Source: Streptomyces caeruleatus (GTDB lineage Bacteria > Actinomycetota > Actinomycetes > Streptomycetales > Streptomycetaceae). From it: DNA of 64,000 nt. Position numbers and translations under genes: made by a program. Below, one piece after another: positions 8,664 to 17,247 of the stretch; the stretch's first letter is position 1; the number at the start of each line of letters is the position of its first letter. The stretch is taken from positions 215,645 through 279,644 of the forward strand of contig NZ_KQ948933.1 of NCBI RefSeq assembly GCF_001514235.1, written 5' to 3'. The notes under the pieces were generated by a model that saw only the letters and a program-made list of their open reading frames with translations, did not search any database and was not told where the DNA came from.

Positions 8664-9557
8664 TCAGTTACGCCGCGTAGTCCGCGCAGCTCTCTCCTGC
8701 TCATCGGCCGCGCCACCCGCTCCGACCAGCCCGCTCCGCATCCCCTCCAGCCGGTCCGCGAACCGTCGCATCTCCCGCTGCCCCACGGTCCCGATGAGCC
8801 CCGGCAGATACCCGCGCACCCCCTGCATGCCGCGCAGCCACCACTGCGCGTACACATGCGTCGACCGCCGCTCGATCCCGGCCACGATCCGGTCGACCGC
8901 CGGCCCCAGCGGATACGTCTTGTTGGACGGCCACGGCAGCCGCTTCCTCAACTCCCGCATGACGTCGTCCTGATCGGCGCCGCGCACCATGTCGGTGTCG
9001 GTCCAGGACAGATACCCGACCCCCACCCGCACGCCCTTGTACCCGACTTCGGCCCGCAGACTGTGCGCGTACGCCTCCACACCGGACTTGGACGCGCAGT
9101 ACGCCGTCATCATCGGCGCCGGGGTGATGGCCGCGAGCGAGGCGATCTGGAGCAGATAGCCGCGGCTCTCCATCAGCACCGGCAGAAACGCGCGCGCGGT
9201 CACCGCCGACCCGATGAGGTTGACCTCGATGACCCGCCGCCAAGCCTCCGGGTCGGAGTCCACGAACGGACCGCCGCTCGCCACACCGGCGTTGGCGACG
9301 ACGATGTCGACCTTCCCGAACCGCTCCTTGACCTCCTGCGCGACCCGGGCCATCGCCGCGTGGTCGGTCACGTCGGCGTACCAGTGGTCGCTGTCGCTGT
9401 GCAGCCGCTCGGAGACCTGCTTGAGCACGTCCGCCTCCAGCCCGACCAGCGCCACCTTCGCGCCGCGCGCGGAGAGCTTGCGGGCGAGCAGCTCCCCCAC
9501 GCCGCGCGCCGCCCCCGTGACCACGGCGACCTGCCCTTCGAGGCTCACCCTGCTCAT
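8664..9557 (-). CDS. SDR-family NAD(P)-dependent oxidoreductase
   Basis: A 297-residue classical short-chain dehydrogenase/reductase. The Rossmann glycine motif VVTGAARGVGE is near residues 10-20, NAG is in VVANAGVASG, a catalytic Ser lies near IASLAA and the Tyr-Lys pair is in AYCASKSGV. It would interconvert an alcohol and a ketone. It is the last gene of a three-gene operon: its ATG at 9557 overlaps the TGA of the hydrolase by four bases, with GGAGG upstream. In context it could make the ketone used by the monooxygenase encoded two genes upstream. Confidence 0.9.
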   Translation of the reverse strand: MSRVSLEGQVAVVTGAARGVGELLARKLSARGAKVALVGLEADVLKQVSERLHSDSDHWYADVTDHAAMARVAQEVKERFGKVDIVVANAGVASGGPFVDSDPEAWRRVIEVNLIGSAVTARAFLPVLMESRGYLLQIASLAAITPAPMMTAYCASKSGVEAYAHSLRAEVGYKGVRVGVGYLSWTDTDMVRGADQDDVMRELRKRLPWPSNKTYPLGPAVDRIVAGIERRSTHVYAQWWLRGMQGVRGYLPGLIGTVGQREMRRFADRLEGMRSGLVGAGGAADEQERAARTTRRN

Positions 9558-10489
9558 GCGCCCTCCTTCACCTGTGTGTACGTCGTGCTGCGCGTGTACC
9601 GCGTGACAAGTTCGCGTATCTTCCCGGTCACCGGGCCGGGCGCCTCTATCGGCGTCATGTGCCCGAGGCCGGGCAGTTCGGTGACGCCGAGGCAGTGGGG
9701 CAGCGCGGCGGCCAGCGTGTGGGCGTGCACGGGCGGGGTCAGCCGGTCGGCCGTGCCCACGACGATCGCGGTCGGCACCGCCAACTCCCGTACACCATGG
9801 TCGAGATCGAGCAGATCGAGGACCTGCGACCAGGCGTACCGCACCTTGCGCGGGCACGCGTGCACGATCCGCGCGCACGCCTCGACCATGTGCGGGGCCG
9901 AACCGGGGCCCATCGTGCCGTACTTGAGGATCGCCCTGGCGACCGGAGTGACCGGCCCGAGCGGCGCCCGGGCGCCGAGGATGTGCTTCGTCAGCCAGGT
10001 CCGCAGCCGTCCCGGCCGCAGCGGTACGACCGTCGACTCGACGACCAGCCGCGAGGAGCCGGTGCTGCACAGCAGGACGGCGGCGGCATGTTCGCGGAAC
10101 GCGGGGCGGGTGGACGCGGCCATCACCGTCATGCCGCCCATGGAGTGCCCGGCGATCACGGCCTTCTCACCGGGCGCGAGGGTCGCCCGCAGTACGGCTT
10201 CGAGGTCGTCGGCCAGCGCGTCGGCGCTGCACGCCGGGCTCGCCGGGCTGCGTCCGTGGCCGCGCTGGTCGTAGGCGATGACCCGGTGGTCGGCGGTCAG
10301 CTCCCGGATCTGCGCGGCCCAGAAGGCGGTCGAGCAGGTCCAGCCGTGCGCGAGGACGACGGCCGGCGCGTCCTTCGGGCCGTGCACCTCTATGTGCAGC
10401 CGGGCGCCGTCGGCGGAGGTGGCCGTCAGCTCACGGGCGGGGGCGGGCGGGGCGTACGGCCCGGACGTCACGTGCATGAGACGGCTCAC
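9554..10489 (-). CDS. Alpha/beta-hydrolase (probable esterase)
   Basis: A 311-residue alpha/beta-hydrolase fold protein. Visible elements are the oxyanion strand LAHGWTC (about 46-52), the nucleophile elbow GHSMGG (Ser near 113), a late Asp in VVGTADRLTP and the catalytic His in GLGHMTP. GTG at 10489 overlaps the TGA of the upstream monooxygenase in GTGA, so the two are translationally coupled. Coupling to a Baeyer-Villiger enzyme suggests that it cleaves the ester or lactone formed by that enzyme. The natural substrate is unknown. Confidence 0.88.
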   Translation of the reverse strand: MSRLMHVTSGPYAPPAPARELTATSADGARLHIEVHGPKDAPAVVLAHGWTCSTAFWAAQIRELTADHRVIAYDQRGHGRSPASPACSADALADDLEAVLRATLAPGEKAVIAGHSMGGMTVMAASTRPAFREHAAAVLLCSTGSSRLVVESTVVPLRPGRLRTWLTKHILGARAPLGPVTPVARAILKYGTMGPGSAPHMVEACARIVHACPRKVRYAWSQVLDLLDLDHGVRELAVPTAIVVGTADRLTPPVHAHTLAAALPHCLGVTELPGLGHMTPIEAPGPVTGKIRELVTRYTRSTTYTQVKEGA

Positions 10490-12093
10490 GCGGTCACCTC
10501 GGCGTCTTCCTTGACGTCTTCCTTGACGTCTTCCTTGGCGTCTTCCTCGGCGTCTTCCTTGACGTCTTCCTTGACGTCTTCCTTGGCGTCTTCCTCGGCG
10601 TCTTCCTTGGCGTCTTCCTCGGCGGTGGCTCGGAGCACGGCGTACTCCGTCAGGTCCACGCGCCGCGTGACCCGCCGGAACTCCGAGGTCGTACCGGGCC
10701 AGATGGTCGCGTTACGGCCGGTGGCGTCCAGGTACCAGCTGGTGCAGCCACCGGTGTTCCACACCGTCCGCTTCATCCGCTCCTGCACCCGGCGGTTCCA
10801 GGCGGCCACGGCACTCGGTCGCGCGTCCAGGGCGACCCGCCCTCCCAGGACGTTCAACTGCCGCAGGAAGTCGGCCATGTAGTTCAGCTGGGACTCGATG
10901 ATCAGGATCATGGAGGAGTTCCCGAGCCCCGTGTTGGGCCCGATGATGGTCACCCAGTTCGGGAACCCGGCCGCGGACGCGCCCCGCAGCGCCTCCATCC
11001 CGCCCTTCCAGGCCTCGGCGAGCGTCTTGCCCTCGGCCCCCACCACCCGCTCGGCGATGGGCATGTCGGTGACATGGAACCCCGTGCCGAAGATGATCGC
11101 GTCGACCTCGGCCTCGCTCCCGTCGGCGGCCACGACGGTCGAACCGCGGACCTCGCTCAGCCCGCTGGCGACCACGTCGACATTGGGCCGCGCGAGCGCC
11201 GGATAGTACGTACTGCTCAGCAGGATCCGCTTGCAGCCGATGCGGTAGTCCGGGGTCAGCTTGGCGCGCAGGGCCGGGTCCTTGATGGAGCGGGCCATGT
11301 TGCGCTTGGCCAACTGCTCGACGAAGCCGAGCTCGTTCGGATGCTTGGTGAACGCCTGGACCTGGAGCTCCCGGATCCCCCACAGCAGTCCGCGGCGCAG
11401 CTGCGCGGTGAAGGGCAGGGCCCGGTGCAGGGAGCGTTCGACACCGCTGATGGCGCGGTCGACGCGTGGCATGACCCAGGGCGGGGTGCGCTGGAAGAGG
11501 GTGAGCCGTTCGACGTCCGGCTGGACGGCGGGCACGATCTGGATGGCGGAGGCCCCCGTCCCCACCATCGCGACACGCTTGCCGCGCAGGTCGTAGTCGT
11601 GGTCCCAGCGGGCCGAGTGGAAGACCTGGCCGGGGAAGGAGTCGAGCCCCGGGATGTCCGGGACCTTGGGGTCGGAGAGCGGCCCGGTGGCGGAGACGAC
11701 GAAGTCGGCCGACAGACTCCCGCTACTGGTCTCGATGTCCCAGCACAGCCGCTCGCCGTTCCAGGTCATCCGCTCCACCTCCGAGTTGAAGCGGATGTGC
11801 GGCCGCAGCCCGAAGACGTCCGTGACGTGCTCCAGATAGGCCCGGATGTGCTCCTGCCCGGAGAAGGCGCGCGGCCAGTCGGGGTTGGGCGCGAAGGAGA
11901 ACGAGTACAGATGGGACGGCACATCGCAGGCGCACCCCGGATAACTGTTGTCCCGCCAGGTGCCGCCGACGCTGTCGGCCCGCTCCAGGACGACGAAGTC
12001 GGTGACGCCCTCGCGTCGCAGCCGGACGGCGGCCCCCAGCCCGCCGAACCCGGACCCGACCACCGCGACCCGCACATGTTCGCGTTCGGCCAT
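10486..12093 (-). CDS. FAD-dependent Baeyer-Villiger-type monooxygenase with a repeat tail
   Basis: A 535-residue class B flavoprotein monooxygenase. The FAD motif VVGSGFGGLG is at about 9-18, the NADPH-binding motif VGTGASA comes later, and the Baeyer-Villiger fingerprint FxGxxxHxxxW reads FPGQVFHSARW. Such enzymes insert oxygen next to a ketone, giving an ester. ATG at 12093 has GGAGG upstream. The last 40 or so residues are an odd tail of EDAK/EDVK/EDAE tetrapeptides encoded by a 12-bp tandem repeat; it lies outside the enzyme fold and looks like recent expansion. First gene of the operon with the hydrolase and SDR. Confidence 0.9.
   Translation of the reverse strand: MAEREHVRVAVVGSGFGGLGAAVRLRREGVTDFVVLERADSVGGTWRDNSYPGCACDVPSHLYSFSFAPNPDWPRAFSGQEHIRAYLEHVTDVFGLRPHIRFNSEVERMTWNGERLCWDIETSSGSLSADFVVSATGPLSDPKVPDIPGLDSFPGQVFHSARWDHDYDLRGKRVAMVGTGASAIQIVPAVQPDVERLTLFQRTPPWVMPRVDRAISGVERSLHRALPFTAQLRRGLLWGIRELQVQAFTKHPNELGFVEQLAKRNMARSIKDPALRAKLTPDYRIGCKRILLSSTYYPALARPNVDVVASGLSEVRGSTVVAADGSEAEVDAIIFGTGFHVTDMPIAERVVGAEGKTLAEAWKGGMEALRGASAAGFPNWVTIIGPNTGLGNSSMILIIESQLNYMADFLRQLNVLGGRVALDARPSAVAAWNRRVQERMKRTVWNTGGCTSWYLDATGRNATIWPGTTSEFRRVTRRVDLTEYAVLRATAEEDAKEDAEEDAKEDVKEDVKEDAEEDAKEDVKEDVKEDAEVTA
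10503..10622. repeat. 12-bp tandem repeat coding for a (E-D-A/V-K/E)n tail
   Basis: About ten consecutive 12-bp units of the form GTCTTCCTTGRC occupy the 3' end of the monooxygenase gene. The unit length keeps frame, so copy-number changes would only lengthen or shorten the charged tail. Confidence 0.9.
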
Positions 12094-12134
12094 GCCTGTG
12101 CCTCCACACTTGAACACACTTGAACCGGAACCCT

Positions 12135-12188
12135 GCCAGTGAACACTGGCGCAATGGGGAGAGTAGAGGAGGTCCTTACCGACCGGTA
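12135..12188. promoter_or_regulatory. Divergent promoter region with two palindromes
   Basis: The gap between the monooxygenase (start 12093) and the MerR gene (start 12236) contains GCCAGTG-AA-CACTGGC at 12135-12150, a perfect 7+2+7 palindrome, and TACCG-AC-CGGTA at 12177-12188. Reading towards the monooxygenase, TTGCGC lies immediately before the first palindrome, as expected for a MerR operator between -35 and -10. These are the best operator candidates for MerR control of the operon. Confidence 0.55.
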
Positions 12189-12235
12189 GGGGTCGGCCGA
12201 CGAAAGTTACCTGCGGTACGCCTTAAGGTTCCCAG

Positions 12236-12889
12236 GTGACCGAGAAGCGTGAATACCGCATGGAGGAACTCGCCCGCCTGGCCGGCATCACGGTCCGCAC
12301 CCTGCGCTTCTACCGCGAACGCAAGCTGATCCCGCCACCCCGCCGCGAGGGCCGCATCGCCTGGTACGACGACCACCACCTGGCCCGCCTGCACACGATC
12401 TCGGCCCTGCTGGAACGCGGCCACACCCTCAACGGCATCGCGGAGCTCGCCGAGGCTCTCGACCACGGCCGGGACGTCGCCGACCTTCTGGGCGTCGAGC
12501 CCCCCTCGGAGGAAGAACCGGTCCGCCTCACCCCCGAGGAACTCGCCGCCCGCTTCGAGGGCCAGGTAACCCCGGAGAACCTCGCCGCCGCCCTGGACCT
12601 CGGCTACCTCGGCACCGACGGCGACGAGATCGTCCACATCAGCCGCCGCCTCCTGGACGTCTCCTCCGCCCTGGTCCGCGAGGGCATCCCCCTCGCCGAG
12701 GTCCTGGCCGCCGGCAAACGCGTCCGCGAACACGTCGACGACCTGGCGGAGATGTTCGCCGACATCGTCCTGCGCCACGCGGGGGAGGAAGACCTGCAAC
12801 GCCTTCGCCCACTGGCAAGGAGCGTGGTGGAGGCGGAGCTTTCACTGGCGCTGGACCGACGCCTGCGCAAACGGAGCGACAAGGCCTAA
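12236..12889 (+). CDS. MerR-family transcriptional regulator
   Basis: A 217-residue regulator. The N-terminal winged helix is clear (YRMEELARLAGITVRTLRFY at about residues 7-26, then the wing RREGRIAWYDD). The C-terminal part is helical and Leu/Glu-rich with no cysteines, so it is not a metal or SoxR-type sensor. It diverges from the monooxygenase operon, which it probably controls. GTG at 12236 is used, though weakly supported by a ribosome site. Its stop overlaps the stop of the convergent exonuclease gene by four bases. Confidence 0.87.
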   Translation: MTEKREYRMEELARLAGITVRTLRFYRERKLIPPPRREGRIAWYDDHHLARLHTISALLERGHTLNGIAELAEALDHGRDVADLLGVEPPSEEEPVRLTPEELAARFEGQVTPENLAAALDLGYLGTDGDEIVHISRRLLDVSSALVREGIPLAEVLAAGKRVREHVDDLAEMFADIVLRHAGEEDLQRLRPLARSVVEAELSLALDRRLRKRSDKA

Positions 12890-13689
12890 CGGCTGTAGAC
12901 CACCGTCACCGGCGCATGATCCGACCACCGCTCCGCATGCGTCGCCGCCCGCTCCACATACCCCTTGACCGCCCGGCCCGCCAGCCCCGGCGTCGCCACG
13001 TGGTAGTCGATACGCCACCCCGTGTCGTTGTCGAAGGCCCGCCCCCGGTACGACCACCAGGAGTATGGCCCCTCCACGTCCGGGTGCAGCGACCGTACGA
13101 CGTCGACGTACCCGCCCGCCGAGGGCGCCAGCACCTCGCCGAGCCACTCCCGCTCCTCCGGCAGGAACCCGGAGCTCTTCTGGTTGCCCCGCCAGTTCTT
13201 CAGGTCGGCCTTCTCGTGCGCGATGTTCCAGTCACCGCAGACGAGGACCTCGCGGCCGTCGGCGGCGGCGCGTTCGCGCAGGTCCTTCAGATAGGCCAGG
13301 AACTCACCCATGAAGCGGACCTTCTCGTCCTGCCGCTCGGTGCCGACCTCACCGGAGGGGAGGTAGAGGGAGGCGACCGTCACACCCGGCAGGTCCGCCT
13401 CGACGTAACGCCCGCTGCCGTCGAACTCACTCGACCCGAACCCGACCTGGATCCGGTCGGGCTCCCGCCGGGTGTACAGGGAAACACCGGCACGCCCCTT
13501 CGCGGCGGCAGGCGCGTGCACGACATGCCAGCCGTCGGGCGTACGCACCTGCTCGGGCAGCTGCTGCGGCTCCGCACGCACCTCCTGCAGGCACAGCACA
13601 TCGGCTTCGGTACCGGCGAGCCACTCCACGAAGCCCTTCTTCGCGGCGGCCCGCAGCCCGTTCACATTCACAGAGGTCACAGTGAGCAC
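12886..13689 (-). CDS. xth: Exodeoxyribonuclease III (AP endonuclease)
   Basis: A 267-residue protein of the Xth/ExoA endonuclease-exonuclease-phosphatase fold. It removes 3' blocking groups and cuts at abasic sites during base excision repair. Visible motifs are NVNGLRAA at the N-terminus, LQEVRAE (metal-binding Glu), GDWNIAH (Asp/Asn) and SDHAPV near the C-terminus (Asp-His pair). The length is normal for the family. GTG at 13689 gives the conserved start LTVTSVNVNGLR; the ribosome site is weak. It converges on the MerR gene with overlapping stops. Confidence 0.92.
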   Translation of the reverse strand: MLTVTSVNVNGLRAAAKKGFVEWLAGTEADVLCLQEVRAEPQQLPEQVRTPDGWHVVHAPAAAKGRAGVSLYTRREPDRIQVGFGSSEFDGSGRYVEADLPGVTVASLYLPSGEVGTERQDEKVRFMGEFLAYLKDLRERAAADGREVLVCGDWNIAHEKADLKNWRGNQKSSGFLPEEREWLGEVLAPSAGGYVDVVRSLHPDVEGPYSWWSYRGRAFDNDTGWRIDYHVATPGLAGRAVKGYVERAATHAERWSDHAPVTVVYSR

Positions 13690-13766
13690 CCGGGAACGAT
13701 ACCGGCACTCTGGACCGAGTCCGGTTCTGGAAACCAGTGCAATAGAACTCATATACGGTATTCGGC

Positions 13767-14243
13767 ATGGACATACGCCGGGTCGCCTTCGACCACCCCG
13801 ACGCAGTCAAGCTCAACGACCAGGTCCAGGCCGAGTACGGCGTCCGCTACGGCGACGACGGCGACGCCACCTACCTGGACGTGGCGGACTTCCGGCCGCC
13901 GAACGGTCTGTACCTGATCGCGTACGACGCGCTCGGCACCCCCGTTGCCTCCGGCGGCTGGCGGTCCCAGGACGAGAACGACGAGGGATACGCGGACGGC
14001 GACGCGGAGCTCAAGCGGATGTACGTCATCGAGCAGATGCGCGGCCGTGGCCTCGCGCGCCGCATCCTGGCCGCGCTGGAGGAGGACGCGCGGGACGCGG
14101 GCCGCAGGCGCATGGTCCTGGAGACCGGGGCCAAGCAGCCGGAGGCGGTGGCGCTGTACAAGTCCAGCGGGTACGAGCCGTGCGAGAAATTCGGCTACTA
14201 CCGCTTCCACGAGCTCAGCCTGTGCTACGCCAAGGCCCTGTGA
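13767..14243 (+). CDS. GNAT-family N-acetyltransferase
   Basis: A 158-residue single-domain acetyltransferase. The acetyl-CoA pyrophosphate loop is visible as EQMRGRGLARRIL (about 90-102), preceded by the strand LKRMYVI. The late ALYKSSGYEP segment is the usual GNAT motif B. The acceptor substrate is unknown. It starts 77 bp from the divergent exonuclease gene and ends 15 bp before the convergent MFS gene. Confidence 0.85.
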   Translation: MDIRRVAFDHPDAVKLNDQVQAEYGVRYGDDGDATYLDVADFRPPNGLYLIAYDALGTPVASGGWRSQDENDEGYADGDAELKRMYVIEQMRGRGLARRILAALEEDARDAGRRRMVLETGAKQPEAVALYKSSGYEPCEKFGYYRFHELSLCYAKAL

Positions 14244-14258
14244 CCCGTACGCGCGACC

Positions 14259-15524
14259 TCAGCCGTCCCCCTCGCCCTCACCCTCACCCTCACCCTCACC
14301 CGTACGCCGGTTGATGCGATACACGTCCCGGACACAGAGGTTGAGGACCAGGGAGAGGACGACCAGTCCCGCGCACGCCACCAGCACCGTGCGGCTGTCC
14401 CAGAGGCCGGCCGCGAGGGCGGTGAGCAGATAGCCGAGGGGGATGGCGAGCCGTTCGCCGACGTTGTTGAACGCGCTCATACGCCCCAACTCGCCCTGCG
14501 GCACATGCTGCTGGAACGCGGTCGTCCACGCGACGATCGTCACGTCCAGGCCGATCCCCGCGAGCAGCGCGGCCAACAGCACCCAGGGCAGCGGCAGTCC
14601 CCACCCCATGGCGAGCAGCGGTGCGGCGAGCGGTGTACAGGCCACGATGGCCACGACCAGCAGCCGGTACGGCCGCCAGCGCAGGCACACCACCGTCCCG
14701 CCCAGCAGCCCCGCAGCGAACGCGGCCTGCACGAGCCCCCAGTCACGCGCCCCCGCGTACCGCTCCGCCGCGACGACCGGCCCGAGCAGCTGGTACCCGG
14801 CCAGCCATGCGGCGACCAGGAGCGTGCCGGCCGCCGTGTAGGTCCACAGCCAGGTCCGCGACCAGAACCCGGCCCAGCCGTGCCGCAGGTCGCTGAGCGC
14901 GCTGGTGACGGTGACCGGCGCGTCCAGCCGCAGCCCGAGCAGCAGGAAGGCGGCGACGGCGAAGGTGAGCGCGTCCCAGGCGAGCGCCCAGGCCGGGCCG
15001 CTGACCGCGACGACGGCTCCGCCGGCGGCCGGCCCGAGCACCTTGACGGCGTTGCCCGGCAGCCTGAGCAGGGCGTTGGCCTGCTGCAACTGTTCCACCG
15101 GGACGATCTGGCCCACGGCGCCCTGGGTGGCGGGCACGGTGAAGGCCACGGCGGTTCCGGAGACGAAACCGCAGACCGCGATGGAGGTCGTCGACGCCTG
15201 CCCGGTGGCGACGATCACAGCCAGCGCGCCCTGGGCGACGGCCGCGAGCAGATTGCCGAGGAAGAGCATCCGGCTGCGGGACATCCGGTCCGCGAGCACT
15301 CCGCCCACGAGCAGGAACAGGACCGTCGGCACGGTGTTCGTGGCGAGCACCAGCCCGAGCTCCCCGGCCCCGCCGCCCTCCCCGATCACGGAGTAGGCGA
15401 GCGCGAGGGGCGCCATCGCGGACCCGGTGGCGGAGACGAGGTTGGCCAGCACGAACCGCCGGAATCCCGGAATCCGCAGCGTCGCCGCACGTCCCGCCGA
15501 TAACTCTGCGTCGACCTTCTCCAC
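14259..15524 (-). CDS. MFS transporter with Gly-Glu repeat tail
   Basis: A 421-residue permease with about 12 hydrophobic helices; the loop LADRMSRSRML after helix 2 is the MFS motif A region. The family type (enterobactin-exporter-like or macrolide-efflux-like MFS) suggests export, but the cargo is unknown. GTG at 15524 (EKVDAELSAGR) is chosen because GGGGGAG precedes it. The C-terminus ends in a GEGEGEGEGEG run encoded by CCCTCA hexanucleotide repeats, which looks like slippage-driven extension. It sits downstream of a tRNA-Ala gene and is separated from it by a strong hairpin. Confidence 0.85.
   Translation of the reverse strand: MEKVDAELSAGRAATLRIPGFRRFVLANLVSATGSAMAPLALAYSVIGEGGGAGELGLVLATNTVPTVLFLLVGGVLADRMSRSRMLFLGNLLAAVAQGALAVIVATGQASTTSIAVCGFVSGTAVAFTVPATQGAVGQIVPVEQLQQANALLRLPGNAVKVLGPAAGGAVVAVSGPAWALAWDALTFAVAAFLLLGLRLDAPVTVTSALSDLRHGWAGFWSRTWLWTYTAAGTLLVAAWLAGYQLLGPVVAAERYAGARDWGLVQAAFAAGLLGGTVVCLRWRPYRLLVVAIVACTPLAAPLLAMGWGLPLPWVLLAALLAGIGLDVTIVAWTTAFQQHVPQGELGRMSAFNNVGERLAIPLGYLLTALAAGLWDSRTVLVACAGLVVLSLVLNLCVRDVYRINRRTGEGEGEGEGEGDG
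14269..14298. repeat. CCCTCA hexanucleotide repeat at the 3' end of the MFS gene
   Basis: Four perfect CCCTCA units (14275-14298) and a degenerate fifth encode alternating Gly-Glu on the minus strand immediately before the stop at 14259. The length variation it permits is in frame. Confidence 0.85.
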
Positions 15525-15560
15525 GCTCCCCCTCGTGACGGCGGCACTTGGGCACAACAA

Positions 15561-15594
15561 AGATCCCGCCCGATCAACCGATCGGACGGGATCT
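15561..15594 (-). terminator. Hairpin terminator downstream of tRNA-Ala
   Basis: A 15-bp inverted repeat with one mismatch and a four-base loop (15561-15575 with 15580-15594; arm AGATCCCGYCCGATC) follows the tRNA in its direction of transcription, with a TTGTTGT stretch after it. A second, weaker stem lies at about 15597-15623. Confidence 0.85.
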
Positions 15595-15629
15595 CTCAAC
15601 TCCCGGGTTTCCCCGGAGAGTTGTTGCGG

Positions 15630-15703
15630 TGGACCTGAGGGGATTTGAACCCCTGGCCCCCTCGATGCGAACGAGGTGCGCTACCGGACTGCGCCACAGG
15701 CCC
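15630..15703 (-). tRNA. tRNA-Ala, anticodon CGC
   Basis: The complement folds as a cloverleaf. The acceptor GGGCCTG pairs with CAGGTCC, including the G3:U70 pair that identifies alanine tRNAs. The anticodon stem CCTCG/CGAGG encloses the loop TTCGCAT, giving anticodon CGC, which reads GCG. The T-arm is AGGGGTTCAAATCCCCT. The discriminator is A and the 3' CCA is not encoded. No other tRNA was found in the window. Confidence 0.95.
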
Positions 15704-15789
15704 TTGCAACGAGTGAAACTTTAGCACCCCGATCGGCCTGCTTGGAAATCCGTTCCCGGCCGGCCGCCGTGCCCGGCCGCAGGTGACGG

Positions 15790-17064
15790 CTACTCGTTGG
15801 CGGCGCGCGGCCGGTCGCCGTCCTCGTACTGGTCGAACAGCGGCGTACGGCCCCGCTCGCGTGCCCGGCGGGCGGAGGCGGCCCGGCGGGCGTCGCTGCG
15901 ACCGCCGCCTTCGGCCTTCTCCTCCTCGCGCCCCGCGTCCCCGTCGCCCGGCTCAGCGCCGTCCCCGGCCTCGGTGCCGGTCTCCCGGTCCCGGCCGACG
16001 GTGCTCGACCGCGCCGAGCTCCAGGCGTCCGGGGCGCCGAGGTCCACGTCGGAGGTGGCCCGGGGCGCGACCGGCGCGGTCACATACGTCGGCAGTGGCA
16101 CCGGCACCGGGTCCCAGCTGTCGCCGTGTCCCGGCCTGCGCTGCCGTTCGCGCTGCTGGTCGACCCACTCGGCGTGGTCGGTCTGCTCGACGAGAGCGCG
16201 CCGGTCGGCGGCGAGGGCGGACAGGCCGGGGTCGGTGGCGCCTGGTTCGGGCCCCTCGTCGGGCTCGTCGAGGCCCGCGCCGGGGTCGGTGCCGCCGCGA
16301 CGGCGCGACTGGCGCGCATGCTCACGAAGCCGCTGGGCGGCGGCCTCGGCCTGCCGCCGGTCCATCTGGTAGGCGAAGCGGCGGCGCTCCTGGGACCGCA
16401 GATACGCGATGTAGCCGCTGAGCAGCACGGCGGGAACGCCGGGCGCCCACAGGAACGCCAGCCCGCCGACCGCGGCGACGATCGCGCCGAGGGAGAAGGC
16501 GAGGAAGAGCATCACGGTCGTACGGCGACGGCGCGCGAGTACCTTCGAACGCCGAGCGCGTGCCGCGGCCGCCTCGTCCGCGGGGGCTCGCCGGGCGGCG
16601 GGCACCCCCTTGCGTGCCTTGGCCGCGGGGCCGGGGCCCGTTTCCGCGGAGGGCGCGCTCGCGCGTTCGGGTGTCGGCCGGGAACCGTGTTCGGGTGCCG
16701 GCTTGCTCCCCTGTTCCCGCGCGGAGTCGCGTGCCGGTTCCGGGCGTCCTGGTGCCTGTGCCGGGACCGGCGCCTGGGTCTGCGGACGGGTCGGAGGCAT
16801 GGCGAAGGCCCGGACGTCCACCGACTCGGTGACGTCGCCCGGGTCGTCGGCGCTGGGCTCCCCCTCCTCGGTGGAGCGCGCGCGCAGGTCCTTGGCGTAC
16901 CGGCGCTCCATCCCCGCCCGTCCGGACAGCAACCGGATGGCTGTGCTGAAGCGTTCCGTCGGACGGGCCTCGTTCAGCTCGTCCTGCCTACGGAGCCACA
17001 TCGGCACCAAGTAGGCGGCCCAGGCCCCGACAATGACTGCGTAGATGAGGCCGCTGCTGCTCAC
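15790..17064 (-). CDS. sepX: SepX/GlpR-type membrane protein (receptor for the Glp gephyrin homologue)
   Basis: A 424-residue protein with an N-terminal membrane helix (GLIYAVIVGAWAAYLVPMW), a long charged, Pro/Ala-rich cytoplasmic region, a second hydrophobic block of two helices at about 180-225 (FLAFSLGAIVAAVGGLAF), and a charged C-terminal tail. I recognise it from context: galU, glp (MoeA-like), rimJ and this protein form the row known from corynebacteria and mycobacteria, where GlpR anchors Glp to the membrane at the FtsZ ring. The Streptomyces counterpart, SepX, is needed for stable septa. Assignment rests on topology and order, not on a visible catalytic motif. Confidence 0.8.
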   Translation of the reverse strand: MSSSGLIYAVIVGAWAAYLVPMWLRRQDELNEARPTERFSTAIRLLSGRAGMERRYAKDLRARSTEEGEPSADDPGDVTESVDVRAFAMPPTRPQTQAPVPAQAPGRPEPARDSAREQGSKPAPEHGSRPTPERASAPSAETGPGPAAKARKGVPAARRAPADEAAAARARRSKVLARRRRTTVMLFLAFSLGAIVAAVGGLAFLWAPGVPAVLLSGYIAYLRSQERRRFAYQMDRRQAEAAAQRLREHARQSRRRGGTDPGAGLDEPDEGPEPGATDPGLSALAADRRALVEQTDHAEWVDQQRERQRRPGHGDSWDPVPVPLPTYVTAPVAPRATSDVDLGAPDAWSSARSSTVGRDRETGTEAGDGAEPGDGDAGREEEKAEGGGRSDARRAASARRARERGRTPLFDQYEDGDRPRAANE

Positions 17065-17247
17065 GCCTCACACGGTAGAGGGGTTTCCGTGGGGCCATCC
17101 GCCAATTGAGCCGGTGTGTCGCACGATCTGGCTGATATTTCGAACTTTTTTTGTGACCGATGCGATCAGCAGGCCACCGAGGCGCGAATTTAATGCCCTG
17201 AGCCGGTCATCCGCCGATCAATTTCGAACACTTATTCAATTTCCGGG

